NCBI RefSeq assembly: GCF_963576615.1
Contig: NC_088708.1
Span: forward strand, 54,051,196-54,115,195
Direction: 5' to 3'
DNA from: Watersipora subatra
Lineage: Eukaryota > Bryozoa > Gymnolaemata > Cheilostomatida > Watersiporidae
Length of the DNA: 64,000 nucleotides
Under the pieces are notes generated by a model that saw only the letters and a list, made by a program, of their open reading frames with translations, did not search any database and was not told the origin of the DNA. Of this stretch, positions 47,693 through 59,421 are shown in pieces. How positions within the stretch are numbered: the stretch's first letter is position 1; each line of letters begins with the position of its first letter. Position numbers and translations under genes: made by a program.

Positions 47693-49809
47693 TTACTCGA
47701 TTCCAAGCTCCTTCTTGATGTCTTTCTCCATTGACTACATAAGGAAACAATAGACTCACCAACAGTTCATGCTTATCCACACACGTTCCATCAAGAATGC
47801 AAGTATAGCTTTTGATAATGTAATATACGACACAAAGTGCTACTGTATAAATCAGCAATACTGTGTTGAATCACAAGTCAACTAAAAAGGAGTTGGATGT
47901 TTGAAGATGATGTGAATCAGTGGTAACACTTACCAGAGGTTCGTCATTTGGTGCGTATCTTTTGACCGGAACGCCTTGCTTGTTGATGAGGAACTTGGTG
48001 AAGTTCCATTTGATAGCGCTAAAAGATTGAGAAGTTCCTATTAGTGTCACCACTCACCTGACCACACATGTACATCAGACAAGCTCATCTAGTCGTATGT
48101 TAACGAACAATGTAATTGAACAAAATCTGCAAGTGTAACCTAAAGCACCATCCAGCTATATATCCGACTATGCATCACAACAGCTTTAAAAAGCACAGAA
48201 TCCCCAGTATTTCATTCTATAGACTAGCACTAATTGCCAGTCTAGAGAATGAAAGTTATTTGTACGTGAGCATACCTGAAAAGATTGTAGTGATAACAGA
48301 AAGGTAAACAAAACCAATCAGTGTAATTAGTTACTTTACCTCATTGTAAAGTATGTTCACAGTTTGTATCATTTGGTAAGAGAGATTGCTCACAACGAAA
48401 AAGTCCTCCATATTGCAGACACTGTTCACGTTATAGAAATCACACCAGCTTCTCTTAATAATGACTGACTAAAGTTTCTTTTTCTGAAGAGGAAAAACTC
48501 ACTTGAATAGAAATCCAGTTTGTTTGCTCTTTAGATAGTTCCAGAGGGGGTGGGCCGAATTGCCATTAACATTAATTTTACTAAAAAGGTCAAATTGAGT
48601 ACCATATTTTGTAGTAGCAAATTCTTTAATCTCTGCATCAGTGCCAGGTTCCTGTGAAATGAGAGGCGGATGAGTGATGAATTTTACTAGCAGTCTATTT
48701 TATTACCAGTGGCACAACATTTTTGTTACAAAAAAAGAAAAAGTTCAGTGAAAGAGAAGCGTCCAATTTATCATTATCAAGTCGAGGCCTATGACTGAGC
48801 CTTGTTTGCCTTATTGATTAGCCATTATTGATTAACCATATCGCATTAAAATGTTTGCTGCACATGCAAACACTCTTAACAAGTAATCAAAAGGGGAATG
48901 AAATCGATTAAGGCAAGTCATAGCTTTTGCCGTCTTCTTCGTACCAGGAAAAACCAAGCCTGTCAAAGCTGCCATTGCCATTTCAGCGAATGAGAACCTA
49001 ATAAACATCATAAACTGAAACATTCGCATAAATGTGTGCATCACTCTGACTACAGAGCAAGCCACAAGTACTAGATGGCTTGTATAAAAACTAGATCTCA
49101 CTCACCTGGCTGCCAAATTGATTGCAAGGGAAAGCAAGAATTCTAAGCCCCGCGGACTCGGCATACTTGGTATGGAGTTCCTGCAGTTGCTTATAATTCT
49201 TGTCAGTGAAGCCTCATTGGCTCGCCACGTTGACGATGACGCAGACATGGCCCCTGTAATGACACTTTGGCGTCACATCTACTTTGACATTCAAACAAAA
49301 TTATCACACAAAATATCGTTGAACATAACTGGACAACTTTGGCTCTTGTAATACAAAATTCCATTTTAAGATGTTGCGAAATTGCAGACTAAACAGCAAA
49401 AACCATCATGAACAAAACCTGCTTAGATGGTAAAATCGTGTCTATGCTATGTGACAGTCACATTCGCACATCACGATGCAGCTTGCATTACCGTTTGTTA
49501 GATCAGTTTTATAAGATTAATGTAATAAATAATACATGTTTATCTTTTGGAGACATTAATAGGGACTATGACACAACAAACTACGTTCTTTACAACTGTG
49601 GTTTTTGTTAGCATCAGCCCACCTGTATTTGTCTAATGATACCTCCTGGCCATCAATATCTTTTGCTGAAAACTCATAGATAGACGTAGCGGCTTTCCAG
49701 TTTTGCTCCGCCTAAAACACACATGATGGCTTATTAGATAATATCTAGAGATAGCAATGGCAGTCAGTGGTAGACACCCCTTTTAATGCTCAAATGCTTC
49801 ACTTACCAT
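47693..49809 (-). CDS. GPX4: Phospholipid hydroperoxide glutathione peroxidase, selenoprotein, six exons
   Basis: GPx4 reduces lipid hydroperoxides in membranes with glutathione and is the main brake on ferroptosis in animals. Exons on the - strand: 49809-49807 (ATG only), 49711-49623, 49253-49106, 48651-48503, 48018-47934, 47734-47693. Junctions are GT-AG with phases 0, 2, 0, 2, 0. The product is 171 residues (about 170 in animal cytosolic forms). Codon 44 is TGA (49216-49214) within NVASQ-TGA-GFTDKNY, the place of selenocysteine in the family. The other active-site residues are present: Gln80 (FPCNQFGSQ), Trp134 and Asn135 ([11 protein letters not shown]). Other marks are [28 protein letters not shown] and the C-terminus [13 protein letters not shown]. 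Start: an in-frame TGA lies six codons before this ATG, and donor GTAAGT follows it directly. No signal peptide is encoded, so this is a cytosolic form. The frame is intact elsewhere, so TGA as a disabling stop is unlikely. Confidence 0.95.
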
Positions 49810-51906
49810 GACTCTGTGCGCTGCTCATTCAGCTAATCAGTATAAGTAGAATCGTTATGACGCTGTCGTAACAAAAACAAAAAATTTCCAACTCATTGGA
49901 AAAAATAATAGGTAAAGCGATTGACAATATACAAACCTTTTTGTCCACTATAGTCACACTATGAACTCTGGTTGTGCTATGACAACATAACATTATTTAT
50001 GATAGGCAGGCGCCGCAGTCCATCGAAATTACGAATGCGCACTTACTAAGAACTGGCATGAAAATGAAAATCGATTACATGAATTGGAGTCAACAATCAT
50101 TTCCACATTTACGCAAACGTTCTGTTTGTTCACCTATTGTTACACTGGTATTGTTACCCTGCGCATTAGGCCTTATTATATTCTTCAGTTAGTTTGAATC
50201 AAATGATAAGAAACAATGCAAACTATTATAGTTGAGAACTATTACGCAAGACTACCAGTAATTAGAACTAGCTAAAAATACTGCTGAAAACTTGGAGGAA
50301 GTTCATGTAATGCAAACTCAAAAAAGCAAACAGCATCAAACATTCCATTCTAATGAAGTAGACAAGATGAATGTGATGCAGTAAGCATACATTAAAAAAG
50401 TATTATAAATTTGATATTAATAATAGCTGTAAGATGAAGCATAGGTCCTACAAAATACATGCTCTCCACAGTAATGAGCTTTAGGTGTAACATTTTTCTG
50501 TCACTTGACTATTGAAAAACAGTCATAATAACGAGTTCAAATTGGAAAAAAGTATTGAATGGGCATCATTGATACATACAATCATATTTAGTAGACATAC
50601 AGTTGTCATTCAAACAAACGTTACACAAAGTAAATCTTTTGTAAGACAACCAAACGTTAACGCTAACCGCATGTAAAGGAATAATCACATAGCAAAAGTT
50701 ATTCGTAATCACCAATGAATGAAATACCACATGTAGGGGACATTTGGTAACAAAATTGCAAAGTGACCGCAGCAGGTATACCAACCAGCAGAATTCATAT
50801 CATCCCAACGGACACTAAACAATTATTGCCATAGAAGTGTGAACAAACATACAAGCATTTGAAACAGACCAACAATCTTAACTCTAGTATGGAATATAAA
50901 CACAAACAAATACGACACCAGATATTGCTAATGTTAACAGACGTTATACTTGAAATAAATATGTAAGGATAACTGAATGTGTCAGTTAGTGAAGTGCATT
51001 AATTGTCATACTCTAATTTCTTTGTTTGTAAAAAAAAGTATTACAATACAACCAGCAAACAGTTCCATGCTATCAAAAGTCCAAATTTTCTCATCATTTT
51101 ACAGTACATGTACTGCCTTAAAATTTCATCTATGTGAGAGAGGTGGTCACTGCTCCAGTGACTTAATGAATGAAATCTATAAGACAATTTAAAAGATTTG
51201 GTGATTTGCAGTGATCGTTATTAAACTTGGAGTGATAGGACTGTAGACACAATAATGTATACAAAATGGATAGTTTGCATAAAAAGCTCCACATCCAGCT
51301 TGCAACACAAGATTCACTAGTTGCCCTCAATTGTGACGTACATGTATATATAGCCTTTTGGTGAATAGTTTGCAGCAATCTCAATGATTTTTACACGAAA
51401 ATGTTTAAATTCAAAGAACAACCAAAGTAAAGACAAAAAATCCAGGTTACAAAGGTGTTTGAATAAACTATATTTGCGAGCCATAAAAAATGGCATGTTA
51501 ACAATTACAAAGCATTGAAATATATTTTCCTATATATTTTAAATGGCGACAACAAAAACCAAGTATACACATGTTATAGTTGAAAGACAGTACACTATTT
51601 GGTAGCATTTAATAGAGAGCCAGAGCCACTTCAGCCATCAGATTTGTTTTATGTAAAAGGGTATATTTAGACATATTTACATAAACTGGACAATGATAAC
51701 CAAATATTTGCTTGGCTTACTGTTTGACCTTAATCCGCAAAGCTTTTAGTACAACATCACCCACATTACATTTACTAGAATTATCTTCTAGGATCAGACA
51801 AAGTACAAAATGAACTGAGCACTAATTAATGTGGCCAATATTGATACTAATCTCCGAACTGCCATATAATGTAATGCTACCATTCATTACCAGTGTAGTG
51901 ATTTGT
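49810..51906. other. GPx4 upstream region and possible 3' UTR of the next gene
   Basis: 49810-50000 should hold the GPx4 5' UTR and promoter. The rest is AT-rich with scattered short frames and no motif. If the candidate - strand exons at 51907-52889 are real, part of 50100-51906 is their 3' UTR. Confidence 0.3.
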
Positions 51907-52889
51907 CTAAAGAATTTCATCTTCATCATCTTGATGTCTAGCCTGACATATAACCTACAAAATGTAGAAATATTTTTGATACAATTACTTCTGTCATGAA
52001 GACAAAAATATATTGATTTTATACACTTATTAAGATTTAACAACAATAAAGCATGGCTCAGAAAAAGTCCTATTTTAATTTAATATTCTCTATTTGAATT
52101 AAGACATTGAGCAGATAATTAACTTACGTTTAAAAGCAAATATGAATACCGATATACTATTTGCTGTCCACCCTAGACACGAGCGAAAGCCTCTGTTGGT
52201 TGTGAAGTTATTTGTCAATAGCAATTGTTGGAGTTTCTGCCCAACCAATAAGAATCTTAGATCAGTTATGGCTCATCCAAGAATTGCAAATGCCAGCGAC
52301 GAAGAACATAGTTGAGTGAATCAATTACTGACATTTTGTCCATCAATAAGAATGTCATGAAGTGAACAAATCTTCCTGAGTGAAAGTTTATGTTACTTAA
52401 ACTGTGTCATTGTACCATTGGCTAGAAATAATCTACTGATCAGTTTCTAACAACACTTGACATAGCTGACTGATTTTACCATGCGGGACTCACAATATTT
52501 TCGAGCTTCAACATGCACTTTTGTGATTCTGCTATTTTAAGGGAGTCGCTACCACCTTCATTGGCTAACCTAAAAAACCTTCGGCCATACAAGACCAATT
52601 CCTTTTTCGCATGTTTTGACTTCAAGAACTCCTTTCAATTTATACTGTCAATTTATTTAGGCATATTGTAGCTATTGGGAACAAACTTTTTAATGTGATT
52701 ATCCTATGGACAAACTATAGAAGACGGAGTGGTAGAAGCTAAGTATTAATTTATTTAATGTCACAAATAGTTCTTTAATCAGAGCCATTCATACCAGTCA
52801 CTGAAATGGAAGCAATGAATTTTTTAATGGCTGTAAGTCTATGCTGCTTTACTAGCCTCACTTTCCTACTAATGACAATACGTGTAGGC
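51907..52889 (-). CDS. Candidate C-terminal exon chain of an unrecognised gene
   Basis: Four - strand segments join in phase: 52889-52795 (acceptor CAAATTAG, donor ACTG|GTATGA), 52531-52494 (acceptor AAAATAG, donor AATATT|GTGAGT), 52172-52128 (acceptor GTCTAG, donor AAAC|GTAAGT) and 51954-51907 (acceptor TTTTGTAG, stop TAG). The peptide runs from PTRIVISRKVRLVKQHRL through ESQKCMLKLENI and VYRYSYLLLN to an acidic end, HQDDEDEIL. No family is recognised. In AT-rich DNA such chains can arise by chance. The consistent phases and four good donor or acceptor sites are the only support. An alternative acceptor at 52570 also gives an open exon. Confidence 0.25.
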
Positions 52890-52938
52890 CTAATTTGATA
52901 ATGATATGGAACATCAACAAGGGTGAATGTAGACAGGA

Positions 52939-53154
52939 ATGGATGCCAAAATTCCAAGATTGAATGTTAAAGTTGAATGTCAAAATGACAGTAAGTCCAC
53001 CTTATTTTATGTGAATTTGTTGTCCGTTTTATTCTTTGAGTGTGTTGAGAGTCACCTAAAGGAACTTACAGAATTTGTGACTAATTTAGCACGGTCAAAG
53101 AATACTATTCAGGAAATAAAGATTGATGTTATCAATGTTTCCGAAACACCATGA
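52939..53154 (+). CDS. Small open frame of 71 codons, uncertain
   Basis: On the + strand, MDAKIPRLNVKVECQND starts in a fair context (GGAATGG). The frame runs to TGA at 53152-53154, ending KNTIQEIKIDVINVSETP. A GTAAGT lies inside, but splicing there does not restore a good frame. The next 180 bases stay open in other frames and look less AT-rich than the surroundings. No family is recognised; it overlaps the opposite-strand candidate exons, and both cannot easily be right. Confidence 0.25.
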   Translation: MDAKIPRLNVKVECQNDSKSTLFYVNLLSVLFFECVESHLKELTEFVTNLARSKNTIQEIKIDVINVSETP

Positions 53155-53814
53155 GGACAAGATCACCACCAGACTAGGGAAAATTTTGCAGTTCGAGAAA
53201 AACAAAGACAAGAGGTCCATTCCTTTACCAAAGTAAAAATTCAAACAGGTTTCAACAGCGCAAAGCCTGTTGGCTGTTTGGTCTTTGGAATACAGCGCCA
53301 AAGTTCTAGAGTGCAAACGCATGGTCGGCAGAAGGATATACTTGATAGTCCTCTATAATGACTCCATTACCAACAGCCTGCGTTCATTCATTTCATAACC
53401 AGTTCTAACTAAAAAGAAACTTCCTAGATTTCAGATCTGTATAAGTTCGATTGTTGCTTGTGATATGTTTTTATTTAAAAGCGCCTGTTTATTCTGTGAC
53501 AAACTGCCACATTCTAAAAATAGCTGCTGGTTTTAAATAATTGCGTAGCACATCTGTTCTCCTAGCTGCCTAGAAAAACTTTGTATTCCCCACCATCTTA
53601 GCTTTTTTTACTAGAGAGATAATATTCTGGTTTAGCTAGAAATATAGAAATCAGATTCACACACAATGTTCTCCTGTCACAACTACCTAAAACAAGAATT
53701 CTACATAATTTATGCCATAAATTATTTTGGTCCATATAGCAGCTGGACTAAATTTCTACATTTTTGGTAATAAGCTATGAAATGATGAGTCAGGTATATG
53801 CTCGAATTGAATTA

Positions 53815-54632
53815 TTGTAAAACCTCTAATTGAACGCCGTGGGCGCTGTTTCTTAATCCTTCTATAGCAGCAGTCAATTGGAGGTGGTGTTCAAATAGAG
53901 GATGTCGTTGTATTTTTCAAATGGCTCGTCAGAACTTTCGGAGGATAAATTTAGCCCTTTTACGGCAGAAGCGAATGTCACCTATTTGTTGCCCTTATTT
54001 CTGGCGGAGCAATATTAAACCTTTTGGATGCAATAAATCTGCTAACTTACCTCCAACTTGTCGAAGATCTCTTAATAAACATGCATTGAGAAACCGAAAA
54101 ATATCTCTACCAGTTGATATATATTATTTGCAATTAACCTGCGATGATATTATAGCTTGTATCCTGCTTTGATATTTTTTTAGAGCTTTGCTCTTAAAAG
54201 AGTAGAGTTTTGCTCGCTAAACGTAGCTTTTAGCCTAAAACTAATCGCTCATCTACCATCAAGAATGTAAACTGTTTTTATATACATACATGTATGTAAG
54301 TTGAAGTATCAAGACCGCTTTAAACATGGAACTACTATTAGCCTGATACAGTTATCAGGAACAGTTAACGTACAAAGTGCAAAGCTTTGGAGCTGGCCAA
54401 CGAGATAATTGATTGTTATTGATGTAAACAATACATATATAAATATGATTTTGTGGACATTTTTTTACTGATCACTTAATATCATTATCACTTAATCTTC
54501 ATGAAGATCAAAGATTATCAAAGTGTCAGTCAAATGGAGGTGGCATTCAAATAGAGGGTGGCGTTCTATTTTTCAACCCTTCTCTCATAGTGGAGATCAA
54601 ATGGAGGTGATGTTCAATTAAAGGTTTTACAG
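53815..54632. mobile_element. TA-flanked MITE, family M
   Basis: Left end TTGTAAAACCTCTAATTGAAC; right end inverted CTGTAAAACCTTTAATTGAAC; TA on both flanks (53813, 54633). Subterminal repeats of the type CAAATRGAGGTGG occur at both sides. It is 818 bp and non-coding. It shares ends with the THOC3 intron-5 element and with a fragment near 59140-59170. Confidence 0.8.
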
Positions 54633-54655
54633 TAACTTGGATTCGCCAGTCTCAC

Positions 54656-54777
54656 TGTCCAGTTTGGATAAACTTGGGATGTATTCTCATTGATGCTCAT
54701 TTTGTTGTTTCTTCCAACAGCTCCAATATTTAGATGTAAGAGAGCACTCTTAACCTTTGCTGCATTCCTATTACCAC
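54656..54777 (-). CDS. Candidate internal exon, gene unknown
   Basis: A - strand segment between acceptor AAGTTAG and donor TGGACA|GTGAGA. It enters in phase 1 and leaves in phase 0, with 40 codons. The peptide contains NAAKVKSALLHLNIGAVGR and ends NTSQVYPNWT. Its composition is protein-like and it holds an NTS sequon. A family M MITE begins 23 bp past the donor, so that element would sit at the start of the following intron. No family is recognised. Confidence 0.3.
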
Positions 54778-55070
54778 CTAACTTGATTTTGTGCAAAGAT
54801 CATTTAGAGCCAGATGATCAGTAACAGGCATGTAGATAAACGCAATGAGTATTCAGAATTGATTATATAATACATCTTAGTCAGCCAAATATATTTAAGT
54901 AATGCACTTTCGCTAGCTATGTTTAATAAGAATTAGCTAAAAAAGAACTTATTTCAAACAAAATAGATCAAAAATAAGGAACTAAAGAGCACAATTACTA
55001 AGCTGACACAGGGGGTGGGGTACTCTCTATGAGCCAGCCCCAAACTGGGTAAGTTTTCTCTTTCGTTAAT

Positions 55071-55310
55071 ATGACTGGAAGAAAAGGAAAGCAAAATGCT
55101 ACTAAAGCTATGGACAGTTCTGCCTCTGTGCACGAAAAGTTAGACCTGATTATCAAGCGTCTGGACAGCTTTGATTTACGCCTACGAAATTTAAAAACAG
55201 AGCAAATGGAGCTAACCAAGAGTTTAAAACTTTATCTATGGAGAAATAGATCAGTTAAATCCAATGCAGATGTAAATGAGGCAGTTGAAGCTCGAGATAT
55301 CCAAGCTTGA
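55071..55310 (+). pseudogene. LINE ORF1 coiled-coil fragment
   Basis: Eighty codons starting MTGRKGKQNATKAMD, with a heptad pattern (LDLIIKRLDSFDLRLRNLKT) typical of the ORF1 oligomerisation region. The frame breaks after 55310 and the ORF1 continuation is readable in another frame (QIPYRSEVNWIEAVQKIA). Confidence 0.6.
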
Positions 55311-56323
55311 CAAAAACAGCTTGTTATAACTCAAATTCCATATCGTTCTGAAGTAAACTGGATTGAAGCCGTACAGAAGATCGCTAGCAAACTCAACAGT
55401 AAATTAAATGCATCAAATGAGATAGACTAAATTTATAGGGTGAGACAGACAGATCGCATGTGAAATTTTGCGCACCTTCCAACAAGACGCTTTTTATTCT
55501 GATTATAAAGTCACCTGAAACTACCACCCATCTTGGTATTGGAAGAAAATGGAAAAAATATTTATTAATGATCTTCTCAGTCTCACTCAAGCAAAGCTAT
55601 ATAAACTGACTGGAGATTTTAAAAAGCGGCATGACTATAAGTTTTCCTGAACTGTCCACAAAAAAATATTTTGAGTAAAATAGTGACTCTCCTGCTATCT
55701 TAGTTAAATCTGAAGTTTTTAAATGAACTGTCTGTTGAGGAATAACTTACCTTGTTTGCTTGTGAATGTTCTGCTTTTGTATTCACTCTATTTCTTTTTC
55801 TAACTAACTTTATGGATTGTCTTTTTCATTGTTCTAACCATAAACTTGACATTTTTGATGTTTTTTAAAATAAAAACTTCATTGGCTTAATAAATTTATA
55901 TATTCAAAGTTTATGAAGTAATTTCAGCCAACTTGAAAAACTTTTAGGGTCTCTTTCTAAACCAGTTGATATTGTGTGTCTAACTGAAACCTTTATTTAC
56001 GAGTATGAATACCATTACTTTCCTCTTGCTGATTATATTTTTAGGGAAAGAAAGAGACAGTCGAGGAGGTGGTGTTGGGGCCTACGTGCATGGTGGCATT
56101 GCCGAGAGCGTGGAGGCGGATCCGGTCGGCATATCTGGTACAGAGTCATTGGCTATCAGGCTGCATGGCGGAATTTTCAGAGATTAGCAGGCGGTCTTGT
56201 TACCACAATAGTCTACCGTCAACCAAGTTCTAATATACATTAATTTCTATATTACCTGCAGCAGTATTTTCTTACAACAAAAGCCTTAAACTTTCATGTA
56301 TTCATGGGTGACATAAATATTAA

Positions 56324-57184
56324 AGGTTGATTTGCAACAAAATTCACATTACCGTTATTTGATATGAAAAGATTCACCATGTCTTACTCTGTTGTGTTGT
56401 AGGTGCCAAATATGTGGAAATGTGATTACAAGCTCTTAAAAGCTCAAAAACGAATAGAAAATCGCAGCCACACGAGACCGCTGTAGTTTGGATTCCCTTT
56501 CCAAAACGGCTCAAATGTCATGTAGTTGAAAGAGATGGTTTCTGTTTACATTTTTTTGCAACCTTATTCGTCGAAATATTTTCACAAATATATTTCACAC
56601 ACTCAATAAAACTATGTCTATTGTTCTTACGCGTCTGTTTTATCGTCATTGTAATGCTGTCACTTTTAGCATTGATATCTTATAACTTACCGTAAATTAA
56701 CCTTAGCTCGAAGGAGTACATATCATTGTCTGATAATTATGACGAGCCTGTTGGTCACCTGTGATAATCGAAAAGTGCTGCAGAAATTATTTGCGAAGTA
56801 TTGGGTCACATGATCAGAGAACGACTTGACGATTGAATAATGCCGAAACAAAACTGTGAAGTAACGAGCAACTATATTTGATACGGGGTCTTCGGTAAAA
56901 CCCGAAGTGTTTGTCATAAACTAGTACTACGATAAGTTTTATATTGAGCTTTGTATTGGTCTTTCAATTCACGTGAGAACATACGTGACAAGACGATAAC
57001 CAAATTTCGTGGCTACGTATTCGAAATAAAGAGATTCCAATCTACGGCCGCTTTTCGTTTTTGAGCTTTTAAGAGCTTGTAATCACATTTCCACACATTT
57101 GGCACCTACAACACAACAGAGTAAGACATGGTGAATCTTTTGATACCAAATAACTGTAATGTGAATTTTGTTGCAAGTCAACCT
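56324..57184 (-). mobile_element. TTAA-target foldback/MITE, family T, copy 2, inside the LINE endonuclease
   Basis: TTAA lies at 56320-56323 and 57185-57188. Ends are AGGTTGATTTGCAACAAAATT and, inverted, AGGTTGACTTGCAACAAAATT. The interior matches copy 1 (20558-21462) on the opposite strand: CCTTAGCTCGAAGGAGT here against ACTCTTTCGAGCTAAGG there, and TTGTTCTTACGCGTCTGTTT against AAACAGACGCGTAAGAACAA. It is 861 bp and has no transposase. Confidence 0.85.
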
Positions 57185-58489
57185 TTAACATGCTGAACAA
57201 AACTGGGACTAGCGATGAACCTAAAAGCATTCTTGCAACAACAAATTATTATAGTTTAATTAATATTCCTATTCGAATTGACTCGTGTATAGATCATATC
57301 TGCGTAAACATTTGTGAAAAATATTTTTCATCAGGAACAATTACTACTTCCATATCAGACTATCTTGCGACTTTTGTTTTAATTAAATATATCACTGAAC
57401 AATTTTTTGAAAAATGTTCGATATCTAAAAGGCCTAAAACATTTAAGTAAAACAACTTCTTAGGAGATTGTCTTACTACAGATTGGTACAAGCTTGTTTG
57501 TTCTCATCCTGATGTAAATACTATGTATGATGAATTTTTGAGCAAATTTCTATCAGTATGTGATAAGCATGCACTTGAAGCAAAAGTTAAACCTTTGTTT
57601 AAGAAGGGTTCACCAAAGCTTTTAATCAAATTAAAGACGTATATCTATATTGCCAGTTTTTAGTAAAATTTGAGAAAATTGCTAATACGCAAATATTTAG
57701 AAAAAACATTTTTACACCACAACAATTTGGTTTAAAAAAAACGAAACTTTAGCCAAGCATTAACTGAGCTAACAAATAAAGTTTTATCCGCAATGAACCA
57801 TGGCAGCGCAGTAGCCTACTAGGGATATTTCTTGATTTTAGTAAGGCATCTGCTACTATTGATCAAAATATACTCATTCTCAAATTAAAATATATGCACT
57901 TTTCAGCGTCTTCTATTCACTGGATAAAAAACTACTTGGAATATAAAAAACAGGTAACCTTTATAGAAAACTATAAATATAGCTTTTCAAGTAGAAGAGA
58001 TTGCGGCGTTCCTCAAGGTTCTATCCTGAGTCCAACCTTGTTTTTAATATATATATGTTAATGATTTTGTGTCATCTAATAATCATTTAAAACCTATTCT
58101 ATAGGCTTATGACACAAATTTATTTTTGAGTCCAACAATTTGAATAATGACATTGATATAGGCCTATACCTAGTTAATAATGAACTTCAAAAAATTGAAC
58201 AATGGTGTAACACAAATAAATTAACTGTAATCATGGACAAAACAATGTACATTGTAATGAGAAATCATCAAAACAAAATTAAATTAGAAAAATCAATAAA
58301 ACTATTTGATTTGGAGACATCTTCGATCAAATTCTTAGAAATTCATTTGGCTAGTCCCCTGGTATGGGATACACAAATCAATAAGCTAAATAAGCAGATA
58401 AGATCTATGTCAAGCCTAATTAAGAGATGTTCTAAACTTTTACCCAAATGTATTATGGAACTAATATAGGCCTACAAGGCACTTATATA
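57185..58489 (+). pseudogene. LINE endonuclease end and reverse transcriptase, broken
   Basis: 57190-57450 encodes the endonuclease C-terminal part (TNYYSLINIPIRIDSCIDHI, then SDYLATF). Reverse-transcriptase motifs follow in several frames: FLDFSKA near 57832, CGVPQGSILSPTLFLIY near 58003, then QWCNTNKLTVIMDKTMY (58140-58469). It ends ALIYSQTW at the insertion. Several stop codons and frame shifts are present. Confidence 0.7.
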
Positions 58490-58811
58490 CAGTCAAACAT
58501 GGATAACTCGTCCACGGATAGCTCGAACACATGGTTAATTCGAACATTTCCTTTGGTCCGTTCCCACGTATTGATAAGTTGCTATAGATAACTCGAACTC
58601 AACACTGTTAATTCGAACTGTTTTTTTGCCCAACGGCTACCGAAACGGTTGTTATCGCTTTAGAAATGCACTTTATTCAAAGCCATAGAGGTAAACTTCA
58701 TCTTTTCGTAATTCATAAGCGTCGTTATTACCACCATCGGCAAAATATTTTTGTCAACGACTTTTCTAAAAGTTTGGTGAAATTTGATTTATACTGCGAT
58801 TCGATGAATAG

Positions 58812-58942
58812 CACGGGCTAGCCGGGACACGCGTGCAAGGATTTTCGCCACGCGCATACAAAACAAAAATCGCATGTTGTTTTTGTTTTGTATGTGTGTG
58901 GCGAAAATCCTTGAGTGCGTGGCGTAACCCAGCTAGCCCGTG
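58812..58942. mobile_element. 131-bp hAT-type hairpin MITE
   Basis: CACGGGCTAGC at the left and GCTAGCCCGTG at the right are flanked by perfect 8-bp target duplications, ATGAATAG (58804-58811, 58943-58950). Almost the whole element is one hairpin (GCAAGGATTTTCGCCACGC against its near inverse; loop near TCGCATGTTG). Eight-base duplications are the hAT hallmark. Confidence 0.9.
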
Positions 58943-58954
58943 ATGAATAGTTTT

Positions 58955-58988
58955 CCGACGTTGATTCCGTGTTGAATCAACGTCGGAA
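58955..58988. repeat. Perfect short palindrome
   Basis: CCGACGTTGATTC and GAATCAACGTCGG flank a short spacer (CGTGTT). No function is evident. Confidence 0.85.
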
Positions 58989-59236
58989 TGTTGAATGTTT
59001 AAATCGTCTTAAAAATTCTTGTAATTAAACGTATACGTTGTCTGAGCTACAAAAAAACTATTCATCGTTTGACCTAAACACAGAATACGTGTGTACATTC
59101 AATAAGTATCTATTAAAAAAGCGTGAGTGATATAGAATGTACCGTAAAACCTCGTAAAACTTCTAATTGAACTGCATCGGAGTGTTGCTCTTAACGAATC
59201 CCAGGTAAAGTAAGGTAATCTGCATAAACTTCAAGA

Positions 59237-59421
59237 AAAAACGGCAAAATTGATCGTGGGTAAAACACCAAAAGAAAAAAATGTCTTTTCTTTTGAGCAT
59301 TTCAACAACGATCAAGTTTTGCCAATGTCAATCTGAAAAACGTCCTGGCAATAACATCACCTCAAACAACAAACCAATCTCAAGTGATAGAAAAATCTCT
59401 ATACTTTTTCATGAAAACGTT
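59237..59421. mobile_element. Foldback element family A, copy 6 (partial)
   Basis: Inner motifs of the family are recognisable (AACGATCAAGTTTTGCCAAT, CGTCCTGGCAATAACATCAC, GTGATAGAAAAATCTCTATA). The left arm is largely lost. It lies inside the pogo-like element. Confidence 0.65.

Noticed and set aside
49106-49253. Reading the TGA in GPx4 as a disabling stop (pseudogene)
   Set aside because: All other exons, splice sites and active-site residues are intact, and the TGA is exactly at the known selenocysteine position.
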